Assembly: GCF_035943815.1 (NCBI RefSeq)
Contig: NZ_DASZBU010000015.1
Coordinates: forward strand, 434,001-498,000
From: Frateuria_A sp035943815
GTDB lineage: Bacteria; Pseudomonadota; Gammaproteobacteria; Xanthomonadales; Rhodanobacteraceae
Direction of reading: 5' to 3'
Length of the DNA: 64,000 nucleotides
This document shows, in pieces, positions 52,601-61,631 of this stretch (position 1 is its first letter; each line of letters opens with the position of its first letter). Both the position numbers and the translations under genes were made by a program. The notes under the pieces are model-generated. The model did not search any database, was not told the origin of the DNA, and was given only the letters and a program-made list of their open reading frames with translations.

Positions 52601-52619
52601 TGTGCTAACGTCTAGCACA
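52601..52619. promoter_or_regulatory. Palindromic operator candidate before the EPS export gene
   Basis: TGTGCTA-ACGTC-TAGCACA, perfect seven-base arms, 24 bases upstream of the ATG at 52643. Confidence 0.5.
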
Positions 52620-52642
52620 CAGTTTCGGGGGAATGGACGACC

Positions 52643-53266
52643 ATGAAGCACCTGGGGCGATTCGCAGCGCTGCTGCTTTTTCTTATACTGACCGGTTGCG
52701 CCTCGACCGCTGGGTCGACACAGGCGCCCAAGCTCGACGCGCAGGCCATGGCCGTCAGCACCTACCGCATCGGGGTGGACGACCAGTTGCAGGTGTCGGT
52801 CTGGCACAACCCCGACCTCAGCGTTGCCGTGCCGGTGCGCCCGGATGGCCGCATCACGGTGCCGTTGATCGGGGACGTGCAGGCAGGCGGCCAGACGCCC
52901 GAGGAAGTGGCCGCAACCATCCGCGACAAGCTCAAGGCCTACGTGCGCGACCCGCAGGTCGCGGTGATCCTGACCCAGCTGCGCAGCCACGAATACCTGT
53001 CGCGCGTACGCGTGACCGGCGCCGTGCGCACTCCGGTTTCGCTGCCGTACCGGCAGGGCATGACCGTGCTGGACGTAGTGCTGGCCGCCGGCGGGATCAC
53101 CGAGTTCGCCTCGCCCGACCGCACCGAGCTCTATCGCCATGCCGGCGAGGGCGCCAGCCAGTCCTACGCGGTCCAGCTGGCCAAGATCCTCGAACGCGGC
53201 GAGATGGCCACCAACTATCCGCTGCAGCCGGGCGATGTGATCACGGTACCGCAGCGCGCGTTCTAA
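52643..53266 (+). CDS. Wza-like polysaccharide export lipoprotein
   Basis: A 207-aa outer-membrane auxiliary protein. Lipobox LILTGC gives lipidated Cys19. The Poly_export domain (about 40-120; YRIGVDDQLQVSVWHNPDLS, VPVRPDGRITVPLIGDV) is followed by a SLBB repeat (SRVRVTGAVRTPVSLPY). It forms the exit channel for the EPS. The family is usually longer in Wza proper; this short form is typical of PEP-CTERM loci. First gene of the forward operon. Confidence 0.9.
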   Translation: MKHLGRFAALLLFLILTGCASTAGSTQAPKLDAQAMAVSTYRIGVDDQLQVSVWHNPDLSVAVPVRPDGRITVPLIGDVQAGGQTPEEVAATIRDKLKAYVRDPQVAVILTQLRSHEYLSRVRVTGAVRTPVSLPYRQGMTVLDVVLAAGGITEFASPDRTELYRHAGEGASQSYAVQLAKILERGEMATNYPLQPGDVITVPQRAF

Positions 53267-53306
53267 GGACGCGCGAGGGGGGACCTCAGGGAGGAGTGGC
53301 GAGGCC

Positions 53307-54854
53307 ATGAACGAACAACCAACCTCGATCCAGGCGTTGCTGCCGGTACTGGCGGAGGAAGGCCGCCGGCGCCGTATCGCGCTCGGGCTGGCCTTCGCGG
53401 CGATCGCGCTGGCCGCGCTGGTGGCCGGTGTGCTGTGGCCCAAGAAGTACGAAGCCTCCACCACCATCCTGGTGCAGGAGAGCAACATCATCGCGCCGCT
53501 GATGCAGGGCGCCGCCACGCCCACCGCCAACGCGAACCGCGCCGGCATCGCCCGCGCGGTGATCCTGAGCCGCAAAGTGATGGACCAGGTGCTGGTCGGC
53601 GGCGGCTGGATGGCCAGCCACCCGACCCCGGTGCAGGTGGACAACATCATCCACGGCATCAAGGCACGCACCAGCGTGCAGTTCTCGCGCGACAACCTGC
53701 TGACCATCAGCTACTACGACTCCGATCCTGAGCGCACCTACGAGGTCACGCGCCTGTTCGGGCAACTGTTCATCAGCGAAAGCCTGGCCTCCAAGCAGCG
53801 CGAGAGCCGCGAGGCATTCGAATTCATCGACAACCAGGTCGAGGCCTACAGGCTCAAGCTCACCAGCGCCGAGGAAAAGCTCAAGGCCTACCGCGAGAAC
53901 AACGCCGACGCGCGTCCCGGCAGCGATGCCGCAACCGCCGCGCGCGTCAACGAGTTGCGCTCGCAGGTGGAAAACGCGCGCATGGACCTGATGGAGAAGC
54001 GCTCGCAGGAGGCCTCCCTGGTGGCGCAGCTGTCCGGCGAATCGGAAGTGAATTCGGTGCAGACCACCGAGGGCTTCTACCGCACGCAGCTGGCCGACCT
54101 GCAGGCGCAGTTGGACAAGCTGCTGCTCACCTACACCGACGACTACCCCGACGTGGTGCGCGTGCGCCACCAGATGCAGGACCTGCAGCAACAGATGGCG
54201 CAGGCCTCTCGGCGCAAGGCGTCGCCGGTGCCCACCGGCGCGCCCTCGCTGGACGCAAACGTGCAGTTCAACCCGCTCTACCAGCAACTCAAGAGCAACC
54301 TGTCGGCCCTGCGCGGCGACATCGCCGCCACCACCGCACGCATGAATGCCAGCCAGGCCATGCTGGAGCAGGAACTGGAGCGCAGCCGCCGCATCGCCGG
54401 CTCGGAAAACGCCACCGCCGAGCTGACCCGGGACTACGACGTCAACCGCGACGTCTACCAGGATCTGCTCAAGCGTCGCGAGAACGCGCGCGTGTCGATG
54501 AACCTGGATGCCAAGCAGCAGGGGCTGACCTTCATCGTGCAGAACCCGGCGATCATGCCGCTGACGCCTACCGGCCTGCGCTTCATGCACTTCGGGCTGG
54601 CGGGCATCGCACTGGGCCTGGCGTTGCCGCTGGGCTTGCTGTTCGGCATCGCCCGGTTCGACCCGCGGGTCCGCTCGGCCGAGCAACTCGAACGGCTCAC
54701 CGGTCTGCCCACGCTGGCCACGGTGCCCTACTACGCCACGCTGCAGGACCGGCGCCGCCAGCGCCTGGGCAGCCTCGCGCTGCTGGTCATTCTGGCAGTG
54801 GTCGGCGCGGCGTATCTGGTCGTCTTCGTGCTCAAGCTCAAGGGGGCGGCATGA
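53307..54854 (+). CDS. Chain-length determinant / polysaccharide co-polymerase
   Basis: A 515-aa inner-membrane Wzz-like protein: TM1 about 24-42 and TM2 near 435-455, plus a last helix at about 488-510; a long periplasmic coiled coil (about 150-400) with repeated helices; GNVR-type block DYDVNRDVYQDLLKRRENA. It fits the exosortase-system chain-length family. It sets chain length together with the next gene. GGGAGG-like site before ATG 53307. Confidence 0.9.
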   Translation: MNEQPTSIQALLPVLAEEGRRRRIALGLAFAAIALAALVAGVLWPKKYEASTTILVQESNIIAPLMQGAATPTANANRAGIARAVILSRKVMDQVLVGGGWMASHPTPVQVDNIIHGIKARTSVQFSRDNLLTISYYDSDPERTYEVTRLFGQLFISESLASKQRESREAFEFIDNQVEAYRLKLTSAEEKLKAYRENNADARPGSDAATAARVNELRSQVENARMDLMEKRSQEASLVAQLSGESEVNSVQTTEGFYRTQLADLQAQLDKLLLTYTDDYPDVVRVRHQMQDLQQQMAQASRRKASPVPTGAPSLDANVQFNPLYQQLKSNLSALRGDIAATTARMNASQAMLEQELERSRRIAGSENATAELTRDYDVNRDVYQDLLKRRENARVSMNLDAKQQGLTFIVQNPAIMPLTPTGLRFMHFGLAGIALGLALPLGLLFGIARFDPRVRSAEQLERLTGLPTLATVPYYATLQDRRRQRLGSLALLVILAVVGAAYLVVFVLKLKGAA

Positions 54855-55639
54855 AACCGTCGGACGAATCGCTGCTGCCCGATCCCGTGCGGGCGGACGA
54901 CCTGGATATGGGCGAGCCGGACGGCGAGGCCGGCCTGCCGCGGACGATGCCGGGCGCGACCATTGCCCGGATGGCCGAGAGCCGTGCGCTGGCGCCACAG
55001 CAGCTCGAACAGCGCCGGCTGATCCATCGCGAGGCTGCAGGCCGCGCGCAGTCGGACACCTTCCGTGAGATCCGTACCCGCCTGCTGGGCCTGGCCGGCG
55101 ACCGCAACTTCAGCACGCTGGTGGTCGCCGTCAGCCCGCGCTCGGGCGCCAGCTTCGTAGCGCGCAACCTGGCCGCGGCCTTCGCCTTCGACGAGGCCAG
55201 GACCAGCCTGCTGATCGACTGCAACCTGCGCTATCCCGAGCAGCACCGCGCGCTGGGCGTCGACCCGGCCGACGGTGGCCTGATCGATTACCTGGAACAC
55301 CCCGGACAGGGCATCCGCTCGAAGATCTACGCCACCGGCGTGCCACGCCTGCGGCTGATCCCGGTGGGCGGGGCGCGCGAGAACAGTGGCGAATACTTCT
55401 CCTCCTTCCGCATGCGGGCCTTGCTCGAATCGCTGCGCACCCGCTATCCGGACCGTTACCTGTTCCTCGATGGCCCCGCCATCAAGGGTTCGCCGGATGC
55501 GCGGATCCTGTCCGACCTGGCCGACTTCGTGGTGGTGGTAGCCGGCTACGGCCGCGACACGCCCGCCGCGATCAGCCAGGCAGCGGCCCATTTCGAGCCG
55601 GAGAAGCTGGCCGGCGTGGTGTTCAACCAGGCGCCCTGA
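54851..55639 (+). CDS. CpsD/CapB-like P-loop protein with degenerate Walker A
   Basis: A 262-aa protein of the bacterial tyrosine-kinase (BY-kinase) class without C-terminal Tyr cluster. Walker A' is TSLLIDCNLRYPE and Walker B YLFLDGPAI. The Walker A region reads VSPRSGASFVARNLA, lacking the GK[ST] lysine, so ATP hydrolysis and autokinase activity are doubtful. ATG 54851 overlaps the previous stop. It probably is a structural regulator of the chain-length protein. Confidence 0.82.
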   Translation: MKPSDESLLPDPVRADDLDMGEPDGEAGLPRTMPGATIARMAESRALAPQQLEQRRLIHREAAGRAQSDTFREIRTRLLGLAGDRNFSTLVVAVSPRSGASFVARNLAAAFAFDEARTSLLIDCNLRYPEQHRALGVDPADGGLIDYLEHPGQGIRSKIYATGVPRLRLIPVGGARENSGEYFSSFRMRALLESLRTRYPDRYLFLDGPAIKGSPDARILSDLADFVVVVAGYGRDTPAAISQAAAHFEPEKLAGVVFNQAP

Positions 55640-55710
55640 GGCCCACGGCGGCAAGCCAGGCAGCTTGGCCGGATGCTTCCCCGCCGCACGATCCACAGCA
55701 GGAGGCACGC

Positions 55711-57018
55711 ATGCTCCCATCCAAACGGCTCGCCGGTGCCGTCACGCTGGCCCTGACGCTTGCAGCGGGTCCGGCCGTGGCAGGCCAGTTCGACTACTCG
55801 CTCTATGCAGGCGTCGAGCACAGCGACAACATCAACCTGAGCGCCACCGCGCCGGTCAGCCAGTCGGTGCTGGTTCCGGGCCTCGGCTTCGGCTACGTGG
55901 AACAGGGCGCCACCCTGCAGGCGCACGTGACGGGCGGCGCGGAGTACCGCGACTACCTCGGTGGCGCCTATGCCAACCAGAAGTTCGGCGAGCTGGCTGG
56001 CGTGGCGGACTGGACGATCCTGCCCGAGCGGCTGGACTTCGTCGCACAGGACTACGCCAGCGTGCAACCGCTGTCCACGCTCTCCAGCGACGCGCCGGGC
56101 AACCAGCAGCAGACCAACGTACTGACCCTGGGGCCCACCCTGCACTTCGATCTCGGCCGCGCAGTACGTGGCCAGGCCGAGCTGCACTACATCGGCAGCC
56201 ACGCCTCGCGCGCCACCCAGTTCAACTCCTCGCGCGGCGAGGGCGCGCTGCGGTTGGCGCGTGACATCTCGCCGATCAGCGAGCTGTCGCTCAACCTCGA
56301 AAGCGAGCAGGTGGCTTTCGACGAGCCGAGCGAGATCGACTACCGCCGCGACCGGCTGTTTTTCCGCTACGCGCACAAGCTGGCGCACATGGACATGGAC
56401 GTGGCCGCGGGCTGGTCGCACGTGCGCTTCGACGACGGCCGCACCACCTCCGACCCGCTGGTGCGCGCCAGCGCCAACTGGCAGGCCACTGCCCGCAACA
56501 CGCTCGGGGTTTCCTATACGCGCGACTATTCCGATGCGGCGCAGGAGCTCCTGGCCATGGCGGACCCGGTGCAGGGCGGCGTCCGCCCCAGCGCACCGGC
56601 GAGCATCCAGACCGGCGGCGCGGTGATCGCCTCGGCGGCGTACCTGGAGCGGCGCGTGCGCGGCTACTACGGCTTCGGTGGCGAGCGCCTGACGGCGAGC
56701 CTGTCGCCGTGGTACCGCAAGCTGCACTACATCGAAGGCGTCAATCCCGACCAGACCGGCCGCGGCGGAGACGCCGGCCTGAACTATCGCGTGCGCGAGC
56801 GGCTGACGCTCTGGGCGTTCGCCAACGTCGAGCGGATCAACTACCAGGTGCTGGCGCGGCGCGACACCACGCGCAACCTCGGCATCGGCCTGCGCCAGGC
56901 CTACAACAGCCACTGGAGCTGGCGCCTGTCGCTGGTGGACCGGCGCCGTACCAGCACTGCCCCGGGCGGCCGCTACCACGCGAAGGAAGCCTATTTCGGG
57001 ATCGTCTACCAGCGATGA
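55711..57018 (+). CDS. EPS-associated outer-membrane beta-barrel
   Basis: A 435-aa exported protein with a signal peptide (ending LAAGPAVAG). The rest alternates polar and aromatic strands (FDYSLYAGVEHSDNINLS, LSPWYRKLHYIEG) and ends in an outer-membrane-type aromatic/positive strand (YFGIVYQR). Similar proteins sit in exosortase EPS loci and may be a secretin or secretion barrel for the polymer. Confidence 0.78.
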   Translation: MLPSKRLAGAVTLALTLAAGPAVAGQFDYSLYAGVEHSDNINLSATAPVSQSVLVPGLGFGYVEQGATLQAHVTGGAEYRDYLGGAYANQKFGELAGVADWTILPERLDFVAQDYASVQPLSTLSSDAPGNQQQTNVLTLGPTLHFDLGRAVRGQAELHYIGSHASRATQFNSSRGEGALRLARDISPISELSLNLESEQVAFDEPSEIDYRRDRLFFRYAHKLAHMDMDVAAGWSHVRFDDGRTTSDPLVRASANWQATARNTLGVSYTRDYSDAAQELLAMADPVQGGVRPSAPASIQTGGAVIASAAYLERRVRGYYGFGGERLTASLSPWYRKLHYIEGVNPDQTGRGGDAGLNYRVRERLTLWAFANVERINYQVLARRDTTRNLGIGLRQAYNSHWSWRLSLVDRRRTSTAPGGRYHAKEAYFGIVYQR

Positions 57019-57779
57019 GTCCGGCGGAGCCTTGCCAGTTCGGCCGCGACAGAGCGCTGATGGGCATGTACCACGGCGTTGCCGGCCATGCCCCGGTGGG
57101 CATGCTGCTGTGCCCGCCGGTGGGTCAGGCGCTGGTGCGTACCCACCGGGTCTACCGCCAGCTGGCTGCCGGAATGGCTGCGCGGGGGATTCCCGCATTG
57201 CGCTTCGACTACCGCGGCAGCGGCGACTCGGCCGGCGACTCCGTGGCGCTGGACTGGCAGCAGTGCCTGGACGACATCCGCAGCGCGGCCGCCGAACTGC
57301 GCGTGCGCAGCGGTTGCGCGATGGTGGTGGGCTTCGGCGCGCAGCTGGGCGGCGCCCTCGCGCTGGCGGCGGCGCCGGCAGCGGGCCTGGCGCAGTTGAT
57401 CCTGTGGGATCCGGTGCTCGATGGCGCGCGCCATGCGACCACGCTCGACCGGCTGCAGGAGGAGCTGCGCACCGATCCGATGCGTTTCACCCGGCCGCGG
57501 GCGCCACAGGACGCGGCCGGACAATGGCTGGGCTTTGCGGTCAGCCCGGACTGGCGTGCCCAGGTGGCCGCCTGGCAGGCGCAACCGGTGCGGGTGCCGA
57601 CGCTGGTGATCGACTCGCTGCCCGCGCCCGCGAGCTGGTCGACGCTGGCCGCAGCCGGCGCCCGCGTGGTCGCCATGCAGCCGGCCACGCAGTGGGACGA
57701 CCTGCACCGGCTGGAGCACGCGATCCTCGCACCCGAGCTGCTGCAGCTGGTGGGCCAGGCCCTGGAGCAGCCCGCATGA
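57015..57779 (+). CDS. Exosortase-associated alpha/beta hydrolase without catalytic Ser
   Basis: A 254-aa alpha/beta-hydrolase-fold protein. The oxyanion and strand order is conserved (GMLLCPPVGQALVRTHRVYR, LRFDYRGSGDSAGD), but the nucleophile elbow reads VVGFGAQLGGAL, so the Ser of G-x-S-x-G is Gly-Ala-Gln. Either inactive or using another residue. It overlaps the previous gene (ATGA) and the next one, so it is made with its partner. Confidence 0.8.
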   Translation: MSPAEPCQFGRDRALMGMYHGVAGHAPVGMLLCPPVGQALVRTHRVYRQLAAGMAARGIPALRFDYRGSGDSAGDSVALDWQQCLDDIRSAAAELRVRSGCAMVVGFGAQLGGALALAAAPAAGLAQLILWDPVLDGARHATTLDRLQEELRTDPMRFTRPRAPQDAAGQWLGFAVSPDWRAQVAAWQAQPVRVPTLVIDSLPAPASWSTLAAAGARVVAMQPATQWDDLHRLEHAILAPELLQLVGQALEQPA

Positions 57780-58621
57780 TGAGCGAGCGCGCCCTCCGCT
57801 TCGGCCGCGCCCAGCACCTGGTCGGCGTGGCTGGCCTGCCGTCCGCCACGCGCGGCACGGTAGGGGTGATCGTGCTCAACGCCGGGCTGATCCATCGCAT
57901 CGGCCCGTTCCGCCTGCACGTGGAGCTGACCCGCCGGCTCAATGCGCACGGCTACCCTACCCTGCGTTTGGACCTGTCCACGCTGGGCGACAGCGGCGCC
58001 AGCGCGGACGCCGGCTCGCGCGAGCAGCAGGTGCGCGCGGACGTGGCCGATGCCATGGCGTTGCTCCGGCACGAGGCCGGCTGCGGGCGCTTCGTGCTGG
58101 TCGGCCTGTGCCGCGGCGCGCAGAACGCGCACATTGCCGCCTGCACCGAGCCAGGTATCGCTGGTGCGGTCTTCCTGGACGGCTACATCTACCGCACGGC
58201 AGGCTTCCGGCTGCGTCACTACCTGCCGCGTCTGCTCAGCCCCGCGCGCTGGCGCGGCTTCCTCGCGCGCAAGCTGCGCCAGGCGATCGAGCCGGAGGAG
58301 GTTTCCTTCGGCAGCGACTATCCGCCCCGCGAACAGGTACGCGGCGAGCTGGCCGCCATGCTGGCGCGCGGGCTCAGGTTCTATTTCCTCTACAGCGGCG
58401 GCATCGACGAGCAGTTCAACCACCCGCGCCAGTTCCGCGAGTGCTACGGCCGCTCCGTCGCCTTCCACCCTTCGGTGCGCGTGGACCTGCTCGAAGGCAC
58501 CGATCACACCTATTCCCTGCTGTGCGACCGCCAGCGCATGTTCGATCACATCGAAGGCTGGCTGCTGGAGCACTTCCCCGTGTCGACGGCGCCCGCGGCG
58601 GAACCCGCACTGCAGGCCTAG
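57776..58621 (+). CDS. Exosortase-associated alpha/beta hydrolase with Cys nucleophile
   Basis: A 281-aa partner of the previous gene. The elbow is VLVGLCRGAQNAH, giving a Cys nucleophile as in dienelactone hydrolase-like enzymes; His is probably in GTDHTYSLL. It may remove or transfer an acyl group from the acyl carrier protein or EPS subunit. Both hydrolases are typical of PEP-CTERM loci. Confidence 0.8.
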   Translation: MMSERALRFGRAQHLVGVAGLPSATRGTVGVIVLNAGLIHRIGPFRLHVELTRRLNAHGYPTLRLDLSTLGDSGASADAGSREQQVRADVADAMALLRHEAGCGRFVLVGLCRGAQNAHIAACTEPGIAGAVFLDGYIYRTAGFRLRHYLPRLLSPARWRGFLARKLRQAIEPEEVSFGSDYPPREQVRGELAAMLARGLRFYFLYSGGIDEQFNHPRQFRECYGRSVAFHPSVRVDLLEGTDHTYSLLCDRQRMFDHIEGWLLEHFPVSTAPAAEPALQA

Positions 58622-58627
58622 GCGCGC

Positions 58628-59827
58628 CTATCCGGCTGCAGCCCCTGCGGCCGCGGCCGGCTCGATGGCCCGATGCGGCGGCGGCGGCAGCTCGAAATCG
58701 CGGTAGTCGCCCGGGTTGCCGCACAGGCCCGCTTCGGCCGCCCTGATGATGTTGTACATCTCGCGCGCGGTGACGTAGTGCAGCACGTGGCGGACGCCGT
58801 CGTTGTAGGCGCGCTCCAGGTGCGTGTGCATGGCGTCGGCGGCCTCGCCCAGCAGGGTGTCCATGTCGCGCTCCTGGGTGCCGTGGGTATGCACCTTGAC
58901 GAACACCCACTCCGGCCGGCCCTCGACGTGGATGCCGGTGCGCACCCAGTGATCCACCCGCGCGGGCGTGGGCGGGCAGCCGCGGCGCACGTCCGCGTTC
59001 TCGATGCGCGGGACCAGGCCGAAGCGCCGCTCGCGCCAGTTCAGCCCCAGCGGTCCCTGCACGATCATCAGGTCGCCGCTGGGCATGCCGCCCACGCGCA
59101 CCGGCGTGCCGCTGTCGTGCGATTTCGGCCGCGCCGGGTCGTCGGTGGCGTAATAGATCGCGTTGACCATGCGCGTCTGTGTCTCGCTGGGTGCGGACGG
59201 CAGGGTGAAGTCGGCATAACAGCCAAGTTCGCGCAGCAGCACCAGTTCGTTGTTGATGCCGCACCAGCGCCCGTCGGCGCGCGAGTTGTCCAGGCACCAG
59301 TTGCCGTGGATGAAGCCGAAGCGCAGCCGGCCGGTGAGCGGGTCGCGCGGCAGTGCACCGTGGCGTTCGTGCAGCAGGGCGTTGAAGCGTTCGATGGTGG
59401 CGGTGAAGTTCTCCGCCGTGTCGTTGTCGTGGTGCAGGTGGATCTCGATCTCGCCGTAGCCTTCGGCACAGAGCGCGGCGAGCTTGTCCAGGTGTTCCTC
59501 GACGTACTCTTCCTCGGGATAGAAGAAGCTGTGCTGCGGCGGGCGGCCGTCCGCGTCGCGATGGCGGCCGGCCAGCGCACGGTAGTCGCGGCACCAGCGG
59601 TCGACGCGCGCGCGCTGGGTCGCCAGGTCCACGCGGCCCCAGTTGGGCTCGAAGTGGTCGACGAAGCAGAACATCACGTGCACGGGGCCGTCCGCCGGAG
59701 GCGCGGGTGGCCGGCGGCGCAGGTAGCTGCCCAGCCAGATCTGCATGTTGCGCGAGCGGATCGCCAGCGCCAGTGCGGCGACGGCCAACAACAAGAAAGC
59801 GAAGGCGAGGGCGAGGAAGGCGGCCAT
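58628..59827 (-). CDS. Membrane-anchored deacetylase-like EPS protein
   Basis: A 399-aa protein with an N-terminal membrane helix (MAAFLALAFAFLLLAVAALA) and a large His/Asp-rich domain: FCFVDHFEPNWG, EIEIHLHHDNDTAENF, RFGFIHGNWCLDNS, FVKVHTHGT. It may be a divergent NodB-like carbohydrate deacetylase; no exact motif match. ATG 59827 overlaps the following gene stop; the longer frame reads into the neighbour. Confidence 0.6.
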   Translation of the reverse strand: MAAFLALAFAFLLLAVAALALAIRSRNMQIWLGSYLRRRPPAPPADGPVHVMFCFVDHFEPNWGRVDLATQRARVDRWCRDYRALAGRHRDADGRPPQHSFFYPEEEYVEEHLDKLAALCAEGYGEIEIHLHHDNDTAENFTATIERFNALLHERHGALPRDPLTGRLRFGFIHGNWCLDNSRADGRWCGINNELVLLRELGCYADFTLPSAPSETQTRMVNAIYYATDDPARPKSHDSGTPVRVGGMPSGDLMIVQGPLGLNWRERRFGLVPRIENADVRRGCPPTPARVDHWVRTGIHVEGRPEWVFVKVHTHGTQERDMDTLLGEAADAMHTHLERAYNDGVRHVLHYVTAREMYNIIRAAEAGLCGNPGDYRDFELPPPPHRAIEPAAAAGAAAG

Positions 59828-60993
59828 CAACCGGCCTCCGGCAGCAGGCCGAGCAGCTGCTCGGCGTTGTTGCGCCACTGGCGCTCGCGCACGATGTACT
59901 CGCGCGCCGCCGCGCCCGCGCGCCGGCGCTCGTCCGGGCGCAGCGCCAGTTCCAGCACGCGCTCGACGCAGGCGTCCAGCTGCCGGCGCGGGAACAGCCA
60001 GCCGGTCTGCCCGTCGGCGACCACTTCGGCCACCGGCACGTAGTCCGGCGCCACCATGGCCACTCCCATCGCCATGAACTCGAACAGCTTCACCGGCGAG
60101 CCGTAGTGATTGGAATCGGGCAACACCGCGTAGTCCATGCAGGCGATCCAGGAAGGTATCTCGGTGTGCGGCACACGGCCGGGCAGCAGGATGCGGTCGG
60201 AAAGGCCGCGCGCCTCCACCAGCGCGCGGACTTCCCCCAGCGTGCGGCCGTCGCCGACCAGCAGCAGCACCAGCTCGGGCGACTCGGCCAGACGCGCGGC
60301 AATCGCCTCAACGAAACCGTTCACGCCGTGCCAGTGCACGAACGCGCCGACGTAACCGCACACCACCTTGCCAGCTACGCCGCGTTCGGCGCGCAGGCGG
60401 TCGCGGTCGTGGCGCGCCGGGTCGAAGTGCGCGAGGTCCGCCGCGTTGGGCGAGACTACCGAGGGCGCGATCGGGCCATAGGCGGCCTCGGCCTGGTGCT
60501 TGAAATAGCTGGAGATGAACACCAGCCCGGTGCAACGGCGCAGGCACCAGCCCTCGATGCGCCGCGCAAGGTGCTTGAGCCACAACGGCCGCACGCGCTC
60601 GACCAGCGCCGAGTCGTTGATCTCCAGGATCACCGGGATGCCGTGCCGACGCGCCAGCCACACGGTGGCGAACAGGAACAACGAATAGCGCTCGTACACC
60701 AGCTGCGGCCGGATGTGCGCGAAGGCGCGGCGCATGCGTAACAGCGTGACCAGGTTGTAGGCAAGCTCCAGCACCTCGAACAGCACGCCCGGCATGCGCG
60801 AGACCCAGGCGCCGAGGCGTCCCCGGCCCTTGCGCGCCGAGGCGCCGGCGACCGGTTCCTGCTCCGGGTCGGCGCCGGGAAAGGACAGCACGGTGACTTG
60901 ATGGCCCAGCCCGCGCAGCGCATGCACCACGCCGCGTATGTGCACGCCCTCGACGTCGCGGCCGCGGGTGCGGTGGTGGTAGAGGATCCTCAT
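59827..60993 (-). CDS. Family 4 glycosyltransferase
   Basis: A 388-aa GT-B enzyme: N-lobe start MRILYHHRTRGRDVEG, hinge GYVGAFVHWHGVNGF, donor-binding SPVKLFEFMAMGVAMVA with the E-x7-E-like pattern. It adds one sugar to the growing repeat unit on the inner membrane face. Overlaps neighbours on both sides, so the reverse operon is tightly coupled. Confidence 0.85.
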   Translation of the reverse strand: MRILYHHRTRGRDVEGVHIRGVVHALRGLGHQVTVLSFPGADPEQEPVAGASARKGRGRLGAWVSRMPGVLFEVLELAYNLVTLLRMRRAFAHIRPQLVYERYSLFLFATVWLARRHGIPVILEINDSALVERVRPLWLKHLARRIEGWCLRRCTGLVFISSYFKHQAEAAYGPIAPSVVSPNAADLAHFDPARHDRDRLRAERGVAGKVVCGYVGAFVHWHGVNGFVEAIAARLAESPELVLLLVGDGRTLGEVRALVEARGLSDRILLPGRVPHTEIPSWIACMDYAVLPDSNHYGSPVKLFEFMAMGVAMVAPDYVPVAEVVADGQTGWLFPRRQLDACVERVLELALRPDERRRAGAAAREYIVRERQWRNNAEQLLGLLPEAG

Positions 60994-61631
60994 GCGCGCA
61001 CCTTCGGCAGGGCGAGCAGGTGGCGGCCGCCGGCGCGCCAGAGGGGCAGCATGCGCTCCAGGATCTGCGCCGCGCAGCCGCTGTCGTCGTGCATCAGCAC
61101 GATGTCGCCGTCGGCCGGCGGCCGCCGCGCCAGCAGCCCCGCGAGCTCGCCGGGCGAGCGCGACTGGTAGTCCAGGCTGTCGTAGGACCAGTAGGCGATG
61201 CCCCGGCCGCGTCGCGCGAAGGCCAGCAACAGCGCCGGCGACATGCTGCCGCGCGGCGGCCGGAAACGGTAGGACCCAGCGTGGTCGAAATTCGAGAGCA
61301 GGCGGTCGGTGCGCTCCACCTCGTCCAACTGCTGGCGCAGCCCGAGTTGGTGGAACATCGGGTGGCTGTAGGAGTGATTGCCCAGGGCATGGCCCTCCGC
61401 CACGATGCGCTCGACCAGCGCCGGGTGCCGCTCGACCCGCTGGCCGACCAGGAAGAAGCTCGCCCGCGCGCCGTGCCGGGCCAGCAGATCCAGCAGCCGG
61501 GGCGTGTGCTCCGGATGAGGGCCGTCGTCGAAGGTGAGATAGAGCGCTCCCGGTGTGCGCGGCCCCCGCACCAGCACCAGCCGATCGGGCAGCAGGCCAA
61601 GCAACTGTCGCCGCGATGGCTTGAGCCTCAT
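60990..61631 (-). CDS. Polysaccharide deacetylase (NodB, XrtA-type short)
   Basis: A 213-aa CE4 enzyme with full catalytic set: TFDDGPHP (motif 1), NHSYSH (motif 2), RPPRG (motif 3), SYDSLDYQ and VLMHDD. No signal peptide, so it acts in the cytoplasm on lipid-linked intermediates or is secreted by other means. It overlaps both neighbours by four bases. Removes N-acetyl groups from EPS amino sugars. Confidence 0.87.
   Translation of the reverse strand: MRLKPSRRQLLGLLPDRLVLVRGPRTPGALYLTFDDGPHPEHTPRLLDLLARHGARASFFLVGQRVERHPALVERIVAEGHALGNHSYSHPMFHQLGLRQQLDEVERTDRLLSNFDHAGSYRFRPPRGSMSPALLLAFARRGRGIAYWSYDSLDYQSRSPGELAGLLARRPPADGDIVLMHDDSGCAAQILERMLPLWRAGGRHLLALPKVRA

Noticed and set aside
53286..54998. 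570-aa minus-strand frame opposite the chain-length gene
   Set aside because: Shadow frame; no motifs.
58673..60043. 456-aa plus-strand frame opposite the deacetylase-like gene
   Set aside because: Shadow frame with low-complexity composition; the minus-strand protein has signal-anchor and conserved His/Asp segments.
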